Source of the DNA: Dyadobacter sp. CY347
Lineage (GTDB): Bacteria > Bacteroidota > Bacteroidia > Cytophagales > Spirosomataceae
Length of the DNA: 64,000 bases
Direction of reading: 5' to 3'
Assembly (NCBI RefSeq): GCF_021502655.1
Contig: NZ_JAKFFT010000002.1
Span: 124,001 to 188,000, forward strand
The notes beneath the pieces are model-generated. The model was given only the letters and a program-made list of their open reading frames with translations. It was not told where the DNA came from and searched no databases. A program made the position numbers and the translations under genes. Positions 35,866 to 45,039 of the stretch are shown here, one piece after another (position 1 is the first letter of the stretch; every line of letters begins with the position of its first letter).

Positions 35866-38800
35866 TCATTTCTTTTTCTTCTTTTTTGACGAAGATGCAG
35901 TTGGTTCAGCGACTGTCTTGCTAAGGTCTGCGATTCTGATGTTCCTGAACTTCAATTCCGAGCCGTGGCCCAAAAAGCCCAAATGTCCGCTTGTGCGTTT
36001 TAGTCCGGGATGTTCTTTGTGATCCACCGTGCCGTTCTTACTTGCTTCAGCCAGGTCACCATCCAGAATAACTGTTCCGTTCAAGGTTACCTTGATTTTA
36101 GAACCCTGCACACGCACTTCCTCATAATTCCATTCACCCATTGGCTTCAAAAAGCCCTTTTTTGCTGGAATGATGCCATATGCTGAGCCGTGATACTGGT
36201 ATTCGTGCAGGTCTTTATAAACGTCTGCATCATTGTCCAGGATCTGGATCTCAGTTCCAACATAAGCGGCATCGCCTTCCATCGGCGTCCTGATTCCCAG
36301 CCCGTTATTAGCTCCGGGTGTTAATTGAAACTCAAATCGAAAGTCGAAATCGCTGTATTCGTCTTTGGTGTACAAATTCCCTTTGCCGCCTTTTTTCGGA
36401 TCTACAACCAATGCGCCGTTTTCAATGAAATAATCCGTGCGGTTTCCTACCCAATTGAACATATCAGTCCCGTCGAACAGCACTTTAAAGCCTTCTTTTT
36501 TCTCAGTTTCTGACAGTGTAAATGGTTCAGGACGAGCAATTTCTCGCACATATACGTCGCGATAATTGATCTGGTTTCCATGCGCCTGCAACTCGATCTC
36601 TTCTTTGGCAAAAATAGGCAGGTTACGGTCCCAGTAATTTTCCAGGATCACATTATCCACCACATTCTCACCATTCAGATCCACAGAAACGCGGTCACCG
36701 ATCATGGTAATGTGGAAAGTATTCCAGTCGCCGATGGCATTATCAGCCAGTTTTGAAGGTTTGCTTGGATTCGTTGTGTTGTTATACAAGCCGCCCGATC
36801 CCACTTGTGCACCCACGCTCACACGCGACGTGTCCCAGATCTGCACCTGCGGCGTTCCACGCAAATAAATGCCCGCATCGCCGTCTTTTTGAATTTTCCA
36901 ATCCACAAACATTTCAAAATCACCATATTGCTTCACAGTGCAAAGGTTATCGCCATGGCCGGAGAAAACGAGCTCGCCGTCTTTTGCATACCAATCCTTA
37001 TTTGCAGCTTCGTCGGCCTTTTTTTGTTTGTAAGCCAAACTGTCCGCGCTCATTTTGCCACGCGCAATCGGGTTTTCAACCAAACCTTTCCATCCGGAAA
37101 GATCTTTTCCATTAAACAATGCTACGAAACCTTCATCCTTTGGAAGTTCAGACAAATGCCTTTTAATCGATTCCCGCTGATATTCCGCATCTTTTCCTTT
37201 TAGTACAGACGAAGTTTTGTTAAGCAAATCACGGATTTCGGCGCCGTAAAAATTCTTATTAGCAAGCGCGATGGACGTAACAGCTTGTGCAGCAGCCTGT
37301 GCCGTTGCCGGATTGTCCAGAAATTTCCCTGCAAATAGCAATGCATTGAATGTTCTCAACCTCGGTAACTCTTTTAAAATTGTAATGCGCTGTGAGTCTG
37401 TTTTTGCCAGCGTCATGGCTTCACGCAGCATAATGACCTTATTAACAGGGGTTTTGGTAGATTTTGCAGCGGCAGCGACGTAACCTGTCAATGCTAATCC
37501 AAACTCCTCATCATCCGTTGCCTTTCTGGCCATGTTCAAAAGATCACCCGCAGCGCTTGCATCCGACCAGGACGATAACGCAGCAATCGCAGCCTTCTTC
37601 GACTTCGCATCACCGCTGTTATAGGCCGAAACCACAGAATTAAGGGCCGTTTTGCCTCCTATGCTTGATAAAACAGCCAGATAATTGGCTTGCTTGTCGG
37701 CCGGAGCGGCTTGCATTTGTTTCAAAATGATATCCGTCTGCGCCTTGGCATCGCCGGAACCTTTTACACCAGCCGCCACTGCTTTTTGGATAGCAGCCAT
37801 TGGCTCTGCAGCGGTTACCGTGTTTAACAAAATGTACATTTGCGGCAGATCATTCGCTGTCGTCAGCGACTTCAATGCAGTGTAAGCCGATTTTGAAACT
37901 TCCGCATTCGGGCTTTTTAATAATGCAAACACATTGCTGAGCTTGGAACTGGCTTCGCGCGAAGCGATCACGTCAATGGCAGCAGCCTGTGAAGCTGCTG
38001 GTAATGTGGGTAATGCTGTTGCCAGCTGATTTACGACGCCCTCGCCCTTCATGGTTAGCAAGCTGCTTTTCACTGTTGCCACTTCCTCGGCATTGCCGGT
38101 TTTTAAAACAGTGATCAATGCTGGAAGACTTTTCTCCTGACCAATCCTGCCAGCCGCCCAAATCGCAGCTTGTTTGACTTTGCTATCCTTCGAGCTCAAT
38201 GATTTCTGAATTGTAGGCAGGGCATCAAGGGAATTGGCATGGCCCAGCATGGTGATAATCTCTGCCTGCACTTCGGGTTTGGCCTTTTTCATTGCATTCA
38301 GCCAGGGCGTTGTGCCATCGGCCATCAGATATTTTTGGCCTAATTTCAATGCTGCTGCACGATATTGCGCATCGGCGCTCTGCAATGCGCTCACCAACAC
38401 AGGCACAGATTCCCGTTTTTTAATGTCTGAATAAATTTTCAGCGCAGACGAGCGCGTAGGCGTTTGCTTCACATCCGGCGTGTTTTTAAGCAAAGCCAAT
38501 GCAGCTTTTTCCGATGCGGCAGCATTGCCATTCTCGGCTAACCGGGCCAGATATTTGAGATAAACGGCCGTAGCGTCCGATTCGTCATAACCGAAATTCG
38601 CCTTTTGCGCAGCAGCCAATAAAATCTGCTCAGAAGAAGGTGCACCGATTTCAGAAAGTGCATACAAGCTCACTTTGCGTAAAAGCAGATCTTCATTCAC
38701 CGCCGATTTTTCGATGCTCGGAGCCGCTTCCTTGTAACGCGCACCGCCTAATGCTTCGACAACGGCAATTTGTGTGCTTTCGGGAGCACCTTCCAAGCCT

Positions 38801-39303
38801 TGTAACAATGCAGCGCCAGCAGCAGGCGAACCAATTCTCGCCAATGTCCTTGAAGCCGGGCCGGAAAGTCTTTCGTCTTTTAAATAAGGTTTCAAAACTT
38901 CAACTGACTCATCTTTGCCAACCGTCTGCAATTGATAGATCAGGAAATTCTTGCTATCGGGATCGCTTACTTTGGACAGTGCTTCTCCATAAGCCTCAGC
39001 AGCGATTGTCCGAAAATCTTCTTTGCCAGCTTGGGAAGCATAATAGGTAAAACCGCCGATGGCATACTGAATTTTCGTATTGTCGCCTTTTCCGAGTGGA
39101 GTTAACATGGAGGCGATCTGCACCAGTCCCGGTTTACCGAGCTGGCCGAGTTCTTCCATATTCTTCTTTAATGAAGCTTCGTTCTGGGAAGGGAATTTTG
39201 ACAGCAACGCCTTGGCTTTGGTCGCCAGCGCATCGTCGGTTTGCGCCCATGCCTGGGGGATCAGGATGCAGAGGGCGAGAATGTTATATAATGTTTTTTT
39301 CAT
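35866..39303 (-). CDS. large exported HEAT-repeat protein with two DUF1080 (keto-glycoside hydrolase-like) domains
   Basis: 1145 residues. A signal peptide (1-20) is followed by about 700 residues of HEAT-like helical repeats, Ala-rich and without cysteines. Then come two DUF1080 domains: about 728-930 (opening 'LFNGKDLSGWKG') and about 940-1125 (opening 'LFDGTDMFNWVG'). DUF1080 proteins are concanavalin-like and some hydrolyse 3-keto-glycosides. The tail is a run of Lys. It is presumably periplasmic or surface-bound, with the HEAT part as scaffold. The next upstream gene encodes a Tat-exported Gfo/Idh/MocA oxidoreductase, the kind that makes 3-keto-sugars, 50 bases away and co-directional. 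The domain calls are good; the reaction is inferred. Confidence 0.85.
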   Translation of the reverse strand: MKKTLYNILALCILIPQAWAQTDDALATKAKALLSKFPSQNEASLKKNMEELGQLGKPGLVQIASMLTPLGKGDNTKIQYAIGGFTYYASQAGKEDFRTIAAEAYGEALSKVSDPDSKNFLIYQLQTVGKDESVEVLKPYLKDERLSGPASRTLARIGSPAAGAALLQGLEGAPESTQIAVVEALGGARYKEAAPSIEKSAVNEDLLLRKVSLYALSEIGAPSSEQILLAAAQKANFGYDESDATAVYLKYLARLAENGNAAASEKAALALLKNTPDVKQTPTRSSALKIYSDIKKRESVPVLVSALQSADAQYRAAALKLGQKYLMADGTTPWLNAMKKAKPEVQAEIITMLGHANSLDALPTIQKSLSSKDSKVKQAAIWAAGRIGQEKSLPALITVLKTGNAEEVATVKSSLLTMKGEGVVNQLATALPTLPAASQAAAIDVIASREASSKLSNVFALLKSPNAEVSKSAYTALKSLTTANDLPQMYILLNTVTAAEPMAAIQKAVAAGVKGSGDAKAQTDIILKQMQAAPADKQANYLAVLSSIGGKTALNSVVSAYNSGDAKSKKAAIAALSSWSDASAAGDLLNMARKATDDEEFGLALTGYVAAAAKSTKTPVNKVIMLREAMTLAKTDSQRITILKELPRLRTFNALLFAGKFLDNPATAQAAAQAVTSIALANKNFYGAEIRDLLNKTSSVLKGKDAEYQRESIKRHLSELPKDEGFVALFNGKDLSGWKGLVENPIARGKMSADSLAYKQKKADEAANKDWYAKDGELVFSGHGDNLCTVKQYGDFEMFVDWKIQKDGDAGIYLRGTPQVQIWDTSRVSVGAQVGSGGLYNNTTNPSKPSKLADNAIGDWNTFHITMIGDRVSVDLNGENVVDNVILENYWDRNLPIFAKEEIELQAHGNQINYRDVYVREIARPEPFTLSETEKKEGFKVLFDGTDMFNWVGNRTDYFIENGALVVDPKKGGKGNLYTKDEYSDFDFRFEFQLTPGANNGLGIRTPMEGDAAYVGTEIQILDNDADVYKDLHEYQYHGSAYGIIPAKKGFLKPMGEWNYEEVRVQGSKIKVTLNGTVILDGDLAEASKNGTVDHKEHPGLKRTSGHLGFLGHGSELKFRNIRIADLSKTVAEPTASSSKKKKKK

Positions 39304-39353
39304 GAATGGTCAGGGATAGAAATGAATGGTTGCAAAATTCGCGTTAACACAGT

Positions 39354-40628
39354 TTAAATGGTCCATGGACCTCGCATAGGCTGGTTAATCAACCGGTTTG
39401 CACCTTCATCGTCTATAAATTCTTGTTTTTCGGGGTCAAATTTCAGGGAGCGTCCTAACCTTAATGCGGCGAGTCCCATGTTTACAATGGTGCAGGAGCG
39501 GTGACCGTTTTCTTCGTTCAGCGCAAATTTTTTGCGGTTTTTAACGGCGTCCACAAAGTCTGTAACCTGTGGTTCGGGATCTGGGAATGCGGCCAGTTTC
39601 TTTTCCAGATCCGGAATGTCGGATTGGAAATTGGGGTAAAGTTTGCCTTTCGGACCTTCTATATAAGCCACTTTCTCGTCTTTTGCTTCGCCATCCAGAA
39701 CGATCTGACAGCCGTCCGCATAAGTGTAAGTGATTCGTCGCCAGGTTCCTACGGCTTCTGTGTGCTGTTGAGGAGCGTCCACTTCTACGCTCACCGGACT
39801 TGTGTCATCTTTGCCGAGAAAATATTGGATCGGATCAATGTAATGCTGACCCATATCGCCCAATCCGCCGCCATCGTAATCCCAGTAACCGCGGAAAGTC
39901 TGATGCACGCGATGCTCACTATACGGTTTGTAAGGTGCAGGTCCGAGCCACATTTCGTAATCGAGTTCAGCGGGAACGGGTTGAGGCGCGTTGTTTGTGT
40001 TTCCTACCCAGTAAAATTTCCAGTCAAAACCGGTGTGCTTGCTGACGGTTACTTTCAAAGGCCAGCCCAATAATCCGCTTTGAACCAGTTTCTTAATGGG
40101 CTTAACCGGTGTCCTCATGCCGTAAAAATTGTCCTGAAACCTGAACCAGGTGTTCAACCGGAAAACACGGCCATGCTGCTGCACAGCTTCGACAAGCCTT
40201 TTTCCTTCGCCAATCGTGCGCGTCATTGGTTTTTCACACCATACATCTTTTCCTGCCCGTGCAGCATCCGCGGCAATGATCCCGTGCCAATGCGGCGGGG
40301 TGGCCACATGGACAATGTCTACTTCGGGCAACTGGATTACTTCGCGATAGTCAGAAAAGGTTTTCACGCCTTTATCCACCATTCCGACGGCTATATCGAG
40401 GTGTTTTTTATCCACATCACACAGCGCAACGACTTTGGTGCCTGCATATGGAATGTGCCCGCGGCCCATGGAGCCGGTGCCGACGATGGCTTTGGTCAGC
40501 TGGTCGCTGGGTGCGATGAAACCTTTGCCGAGAACGTGGCGGGGGACAATGGAAAAAGTGGCCAGCGTAGCCAGTGAACCTTTGATAAAGGTCCGTCTGG
40601 ACGCAGAAGTGCCCGATTTTTCTTTCAT
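39354..40628 (-). CDS. Tat-exported Gfo/Idh/MocA family oxidoreductase
   Basis: 424 residues. A Tat signal with 'RRTFIKGSLATLA' at residues 11-23 places it in the periplasm, where the cofactor must be tightly bound. The Rossmann part is marked by 'VGTGSMGRGHIP', 'HVATPPHWH' and the 'CEKPM' motif with the catalytic-type Lys. The C-terminal domain contains 'GGGLGDMGQHYIDPIQYFLGK' (in part), a family signature. The predicted activity is NAD(P)-dependent sugar oxidation, possibly glycoside 3-dehydrogenation. It is upstream of the double-DUF1080 gene on the same strand. Confidence 0.9.
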   Translation of the reverse strand: MKEKSGTSASRRTFIKGSLATLATFSIVPRHVLGKGFIAPSDQLTKAIVGTGSMGRGHIPYAGTKVVALCDVDKKHLDIAVGMVDKGVKTFSDYREVIQLPEVDIVHVATPPHWHGIIAADAARAGKDVWCEKPMTRTIGEGKRLVEAVQQHGRVFRLNTWFRFQDNFYGMRTPVKPIKKLVQSGLLGWPLKVTVSKHTGFDWKFYWVGNTNNAPQPVPAELDYEMWLGPAPYKPYSEHRVHQTFRGYWDYDGGGLGDMGQHYIDPIQYFLGKDDTSPVSVEVDAPQQHTEAVGTWRRITYTYADGCQIVLDGEAKDEKVAYIEGPKGKLYPNFQSDIPDLEKKLAAFPDPEPQVTDFVDAVKNRKKFALNEENGHRSCTIVNMGLAALRLGRSLKFDPEKQEFIDDEGANRLINQPMRGPWTI

Positions 40629-40682
40629 TAGTTAAGGATGTTTAGGAAATTAAAACTTGGGAGTGAATTTAGAATATTAATC

Positions 40683-42242
40683 TTAAAGCGGAATGTTTCC
40701 ATGGTTTTTTCTGGGACGCACATCCACCTTGTTTTCGAGCATTTCGAAAGCCCTGATGAGCTTTTCCCGCGTTTGTTCAGGATAAATGACCTCATCAATG
40801 TAACCCCTGAATGCCGCACGATATGGGTTTGTGAATTTCTCTGTATAATCTTCGATCTTCTCTCTGAGCTTTTCAGCTGGATCTTCTGCCTGCGCGATTT
40901 CACGTTTGAAAATGATCTCTGCCGCACCGCTCGCACCCATCACCGCAATTTCCGCCGTAGGCCAGGCAAAGTTCAAATCCGCGCCAATATGCTTGGAATT
41001 CATTACGTCATAAGCACCGCCGTAAGCCTTTCTCGTAATGACCGTAATGCGGGGAACGGTGGCTTCGCTGAATGCATAAAGCAATTTGGCACCATTTGTA
41101 ATGATCGCATTCCACTCCTGATCCGTGCCCGGGAGGAATCCGGGAACGTCTTCCAGAACCAGCAAAGGAATGTTGAAACAATCGCAGAACCGCACAAAAC
41201 GGGCCGCTTTCTGACTCGAATGAATGTCGAGCACCCCCGCCAGCACGGCAGGCTGATTCGCCACAATGCCAATGCTCCGGCCCGCAATCCTGGCAAAACC
41301 AACGACAATGTTTTCTGCAAAGTTCTGGTGCACTTCAAAGAAACTTTCCGCATCAGCGATTTCCCCGATTACCTCGCGCATATCGTAAGGCTGATTGGCA
41401 TTGTCAGGGATAATGTTGTTTAAAACAGGACGCGATTCGTTTTGTGCCTCATAGGGAACGCCCGGTGCATTTTCCTCACAGTTCTGAGGCATGTAACTCA
41501 GCAGTTTTTTAATGTTAAGGAGGCATTCCACCTCATTGGGCGACACGAAATGGGTAATGCCCGATTTGGTCGCATGCGTCATGGCTCCACCCAGTTCTTC
41601 GGCGGTAACTGTCTCGTGCGTAACCGTTTTGACCACATTAGGGCCGGTCACGAACATGTAGCTTGTATTTTCGACCATTAATATGAAATCGGTGATGGCC
41701 GGAGAATAAACCGCACCGCCCGCGCACGGGCCCATCACCGCGGAAATCTGCGGAATGACGCCGGAAGCCAATGTGTTTTTATAAAAAATATCCGCATAAC
41801 CAGCCAGTGAAAGCACGCCTTCCTGAATACGCGCACCGCCCGAATCATTCAAACCAATTAACGGAGCGCCATTTTTCATCGCCAGATCCATGATCTTGCA
41901 AATTTTCTCCGCATGCGTTTCAGAAAGTGAGCCTCCGAAAACGGTGAAATCCTGCGCAAAAACGTAAACCAGCCGGCCATTCACCTTGCCATAACCCGTC
42001 ACCACGCCATCGCCCAGATAATGTTCCTTATCCAGCCCGAAATCCTTGCTGCGGTGCATCACAAACTTCCCGATTTCCTCAAATGTGCCCTTGTCGATCA
42101 GGACCATAATGCGCTCGCGGGCGGTGAGCTTGCCTTTGGCGTGTTGTGCTTCAATCCGTTGCGCACCACCACCCAAATCGGCCTCAGCATTTTTCTGATC
42201 TAAAAGTTCTTTTTTTGAAGTCGCGGAAGATTCTGATCCCAT
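40683..42242 (-). CDS. acyl-CoA carboxylase, carboxyltransferase beta subunit
   Basis: 519 residues of the PccB/MmdA type. '[20 protein letters not shown]' (part), '[17 protein letters not shown]' and '[13 protein letters not shown]' mark the N-terminal crotonase-like half. '[19 protein letters not shown]' and '[13 protein letters not shown]' mark the C-terminal half. It transfers the carboxyl group from biotin to propionyl-CoA or acetyl-CoA. The biotin carrier at 17243-17779 is a possible partner, although far away. No biotin carboxylase gene is seen. Confidence 0.93.
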   Translation of the reverse strand: MGSESSATSKKELLDQKNAEADLGGGAQRIEAQHAKGKLTARERIMVLIDKGTFEEIGKFVMHRSKDFGLDKEHYLGDGVVTGYGKVNGRLVYVFAQDFTVFGGSLSETHAEKICKIMDLAMKNGAPLIGLNDSGGARIQEGVLSLAGYADIFYKNTLASGVIPQISAVMGPCAGGAVYSPAITDFILMVENTSYMFVTGPNVVKTVTHETVTAEELGGAMTHATKSGITHFVSPNEVECLLNIKKLLSYMPQNCEENAPGVPYEAQNESRPVLNNIIPDNANQPYDMREVIGEIADAESFFEVHQNFAENIVVGFARIAGRSIGIVANQPAVLAGVLDIHSSQKAARFVRFCDCFNIPLLVLEDVPGFLPGTDQEWNAIITNGAKLLYAFSEATVPRITVITRKAYGGAYDVMNSKHIGADLNFAWPTAEIAVMGASGAAEIIFKREIAQAEDPAEKLREKIEDYTEKFTNPYRAAFRGYIDEVIYPEQTREKLIRAFEMLENKVDVRPRKNHGNIPL

Positions 42243-42328
42243 GTAATACGGACGATATGGTTACATTTGTTCTTGAAGAGAATCTAAATATACTGTCATT
42301 TTACTGATTCGGGAAATTATTGCAAACT

Positions 42329-43417
42329 ATGAGGCAGATCGGATTGTGCGCTTTGTTTTTGGCCGGGATCATTTTTGGCGTCCGGCAAACGGCACATTCA
42401 CAATTCATAGGCGGAAGAAACAAGCTCGATTTTCTGCAACTGCCGGCCCAGGCAAAAAGCACTGCCTTAGGCACCCATCACCTCACGATTTCGGGCAATG
42501 ATCCCGCGATTTTTATCCAAAATCCTGCCCTGCTTGATTCTTCCAAAGCAAAAAATGTTTCGGTCAGTTTAATGCCTTACCTGGCTGATACGCGGTTTGT
42601 GAATGCTGCTTACGCCCGGCGGGCTGGCAAATCTGCGGGCGTTTGGGCGGTTGGGCTGCAATATCTGAACTACGGGACCATGGTGGAAACCGACGACATC
42701 GGCAATGTGATAGGGGAGTTCCGGGCGGCGGATTATGGCATTTCAGCGGGTTATGGGCATAGCATCGGCGCTTTTACCGTTGGTGGAACATTGAAATTGG
42801 TGGGCGCTTCCGTTCAATCTTATAATGTGTTCGGTCTGGCGCTGGATTGGGGTGGAGTTTTCAAGCATCCCGAGCAGGACCTTACCGTTGGTTTTGTGGT
42901 TAAAAATATAGGGTTTGTAAAACAGAATTTTACGAGTTTGAGTGATCCCACATTGCCGCTGGATGTGCGGTTGGGCATCACATTCAAACCGGAATATATG
43001 CCCATCCGTGTGTCGCTTACTGCGCATCATTTGAATCAGTTTGATATGGTTTACAATGATCCGAACCTGTTTTTTACCTATGATAACAATGGCAATAAGA
43101 CCCCGAAAAAGGTCAGTGTAGCCGAAAAGTTGGGCCGCCATCTTTCACTCGGAGCGGAAGCATTATTTCATCCGAATTTCAGGGTTATGCTCGGTTATGA
43201 CCATTTGCGCAGGCAGGAACTCCGGCTTTCCAACCGCGGCGCATTGGCCGGGTTTTCCTTTGGCGCATGGCTGCGGATCAAACGGTTTGAAGTTGGTTAT
43301 GGACGCGCGCAATATGTTCCTGGTTTTGGAAGCAGCTCATTATCAATTGTTATGAACCTGAAAAATGGTTTTGTCAAAGAAGCCGTCAATGCGAAGCGAT
43401 ATTTTTCCTGCTTATGA
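42329..43417 (+). CDS. porQ: type IX secretion system protein PorQ
   Basis: 362 residues from the ATG at 42329 (a TTG three codons earlier is less likely). After a signal peptide (cleavage near residue 24, 'AHSQ') the mature start 'FIGGRNKLDFLQLPAQAKS' is typical of PorQ. The rest is an outer-membrane beta-barrel-like sequence ending in 'SLSIVMNLK'. PorQ works with PorU, PorV and PorZ on the cell surface to attach secreted proteins. No other T9SS genes are nearby. It is divergent from the carboxyltransferase gene. Confidence 0.88.
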   Translation: MRQIGLCALFLAGIIFGVRQTAHSQFIGGRNKLDFLQLPAQAKSTALGTHHLTISGNDPAIFIQNPALLDSSKAKNVSVSLMPYLADTRFVNAAYARRAGKSAGVWAVGLQYLNYGTMVETDDIGNVIGEFRAADYGISAGYGHSIGAFTVGGTLKLVGASVQSYNVFGLALDWGGVFKHPEQDLTVGFVVKNIGFVKQNFTSLSDPTLPLDVRLGITFKPEYMPIRVSLTAHHLNQFDMVYNDPNLFFTYDNNGNKTPKKVSVAEKLGRHLSLGAEALFHPNFRVMLGYDHLRRQELRLSNRGALAGFSFGAWLRIKRFEVGYGRAQYVPGFGSSSLSIVMNLKNGFVKEAVNAKRYFSCL

Positions 43418-43483
43418 ATGCTATGTTAAATTTTGTTCATAATAGCTTAATCTTCACGTAAAACCCAATAGCCGCGGTTAGTC

Positions 43484-43491
43484 TAGTTTTG
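43484..43491 (+). promoter_or_regulatory. -7 element before the PhoX-like gene
   Basis: TAGTTTTG fits TAnnTTTG exactly, 18 bases before the ATG, giving a very short leader. The -33 box is not evident. Confidence 0.35.
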
Positions 43492-43509
43492 TTAAATAAC
43501 TATCTCACC

Positions 43510-44976
43510 ATGGCGATGAAATTTAACTCTATTCCCAAAAATGCCCTTACCGCGCTGGTTTGCGGCGCGATGACCTTTTCCGGCTGCATTAAAGATCATA
43601 ATGATCCGCCAGTGGATTCTTCAAAACTCATTAACCGTTCGGTGAACCCTTCGTTGCTGCGTTCTTTACCGGGTTTTGAGGATCTGAAAATCACGACACT
43701 GATCAGCTCCGACGACAAGTTGCAGGATTCTCCCGACTTCATTTACGGTGCTCAGCCAGACGGCGGTGCATTTGTGAAAAACCCAAATGGTGAAGGCTTT
43801 GTGATGATCAATAACCATGAAATTCTTTTCTCCGTATCCCGCGTTTATCTTGACAAAGAGTTGAAACCCGTTAAAGGTGAATACATTGTGGACGCAGAAG
43901 GCGGGCAGTGGAGATTGTGCTCTGCTACATTGGCAACCCCACAGGAACACGGTTTCGGGCCATTATTTCTGACGGCGGGTGAAAGCAACTCAGAGTCGAT
44001 GACGCATGCCATTGACCCATTTGCGCCAGCTGATAAAAAGAATAAGACAAGAACGGTAAGTGCATTTGGAAAGTGGAATGCTGAGAATGCAGTGCCGCTT
44101 CCTAAGGATGCATTTCCGGGCAAAACGGTGATCATTATCGGTGAAGATGATACGAATGGTCAGCTTGTGGCTTACGTGTCGGATGTGGTTGGTGATCTGA
44201 ACAATGGTAAATTATATGCATTGCGCCGCACAAACCAGGAAAGTGTGGAAACGGATATGGTGAAAGGACAAGCTTACGACGTTGAATTTGTTCCTTTTGA
44301 TAATGTAAAAACAAGCACTGGAATGGAACTGCAAACACAGACGGTTGACAAGAAAATGATCCAGTTTGCCCGCGTTGAGGACATTGATTACCGCAAAGGC
44401 GGCGGCGATGCAGGTCGCGACATTTACTTCACTGCAACGGGTGTGAGTCAGTCGGATAAGGTTACTCCTGTGGCTGGGAAAAACATGTGGGGCCGCGTTT
44501 ATAACCTGAAATTTGATGCAGCGAACCCATTGAAAGGCAAGTTGCAGATCATTATGGACGGAGCGGATAAGCCTGGCAGCTTCATTGTAAACCCGGATAA
44601 TATCTGCGTGACCAAAAACTTCGTGTACGTGCAGGAAGACGGTGATTCATTCTATAAAGACAATGATCACGATGGCACGATCTGGCAGTATAACATGGCT
44701 ACAAAAGAGAGCAAGGCAATGCTTCAAATGCACCACCGCAGAGAAGATGCGACATTCAACGCAAAATATAACTCGGTAGGAAACAATTCGTTAAGCACCT
44801 GGGAGTATGGCGCAATGATAGATATTTCGGATGTTGTGGGCATTCCTGAAACATTCATGATCAACCTGCACCCGCACACGTGGCAGGATGAAAAATACAA
44901 AGGTGCTGACGGCAGCGGCATTTCTACAAATAAAGAAGGCGGACAAACAGTGATCGTTCGCGGAATTCAGCAATAA
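43510..44976 (+). CDS. PhoX-like (DUF839) beta-propeller lipoprotein
   Basis: 488 residues from the ATG at 43510 (one two codons later is also possible). The signal peptide ends at a lipobox Cys in 'TFSGCIKD'. The remainder resembles the PhoX/DUF839 propeller: 'GFVMINNHEILF', 'FGPLFLTAGES', 'GRDIYFTATGVSQ' and 'NPDNICVTKNFVYVQED'. PhoX enzymes are calcium- and iron-dependent phosphatases. I cannot confirm the full metal site, so phosphatase activity is a guess. A terminator-like hairpin separates it from the peroxidase gene 63 bases downstream. Confidence 0.7.
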   Translation: MAMKFNSIPKNALTALVCGAMTFSGCIKDHNDPPVDSSKLINRSVNPSLLRSLPGFEDLKITTLISSDDKLQDSPDFIYGAQPDGGAFVKNPNGEGFVMINNHEILFSVSRVYLDKELKPVKGEYIVDAEGGQWRLCSATLATPQEHGFGPLFLTAGESNSESMTHAIDPFAPADKKNKTRTVSAFGKWNAENAVPLPKDAFPGKTVIIIGEDDTNGQLVAYVSDVVGDLNNGKLYALRRTNQESVETDMVKGQAYDVEFVPFDNVKTSTGMELQTQTVDKKMIQFARVEDIDYRKGGGDAGRDIYFTATGVSQSDKVTPVAGKNMWGRVYNLKFDAANPLKGKLQIIMDGADKPGSFIVNPDNICVTKNFVYVQEDGDSFYKDNDHDGTIWQYNMATKESKAMLQMHHRREDATFNAKYNSVGNNSLSTWEYGAMIDISDVVGIPETFMINLHPHTWQDEKYKGADGSGISTNKEGGQTVIVRGIQQ

Positions 44977-44993
44977 CACTTCTCAGCAAGCAT

Positions 44994-45030
44994 ATAGAAG
45001 GCCTTTTTCGGAGGGCCTTCTATCATTTTT
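44994..45030 (+). terminator. terminator or attenuator between the PhoX-like and peroxidase genes
   Basis: A perfect 10-bp stem (44994-45003 with 45014-45023), a 10-nt loop and a T-run at 45026-45030. It sits only 9 bases before the ATG of the next gene. Confidence 0.85.
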
Positions 45031-45039
45031 ATATTCACC

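Noticed and set aside
40638..41423. A 261-residue plus-strand open frame over the carboxyltransferase gene.
   Set aside because: Antisense shadow; the minus-strand protein is a complete PccB-type enzyme.
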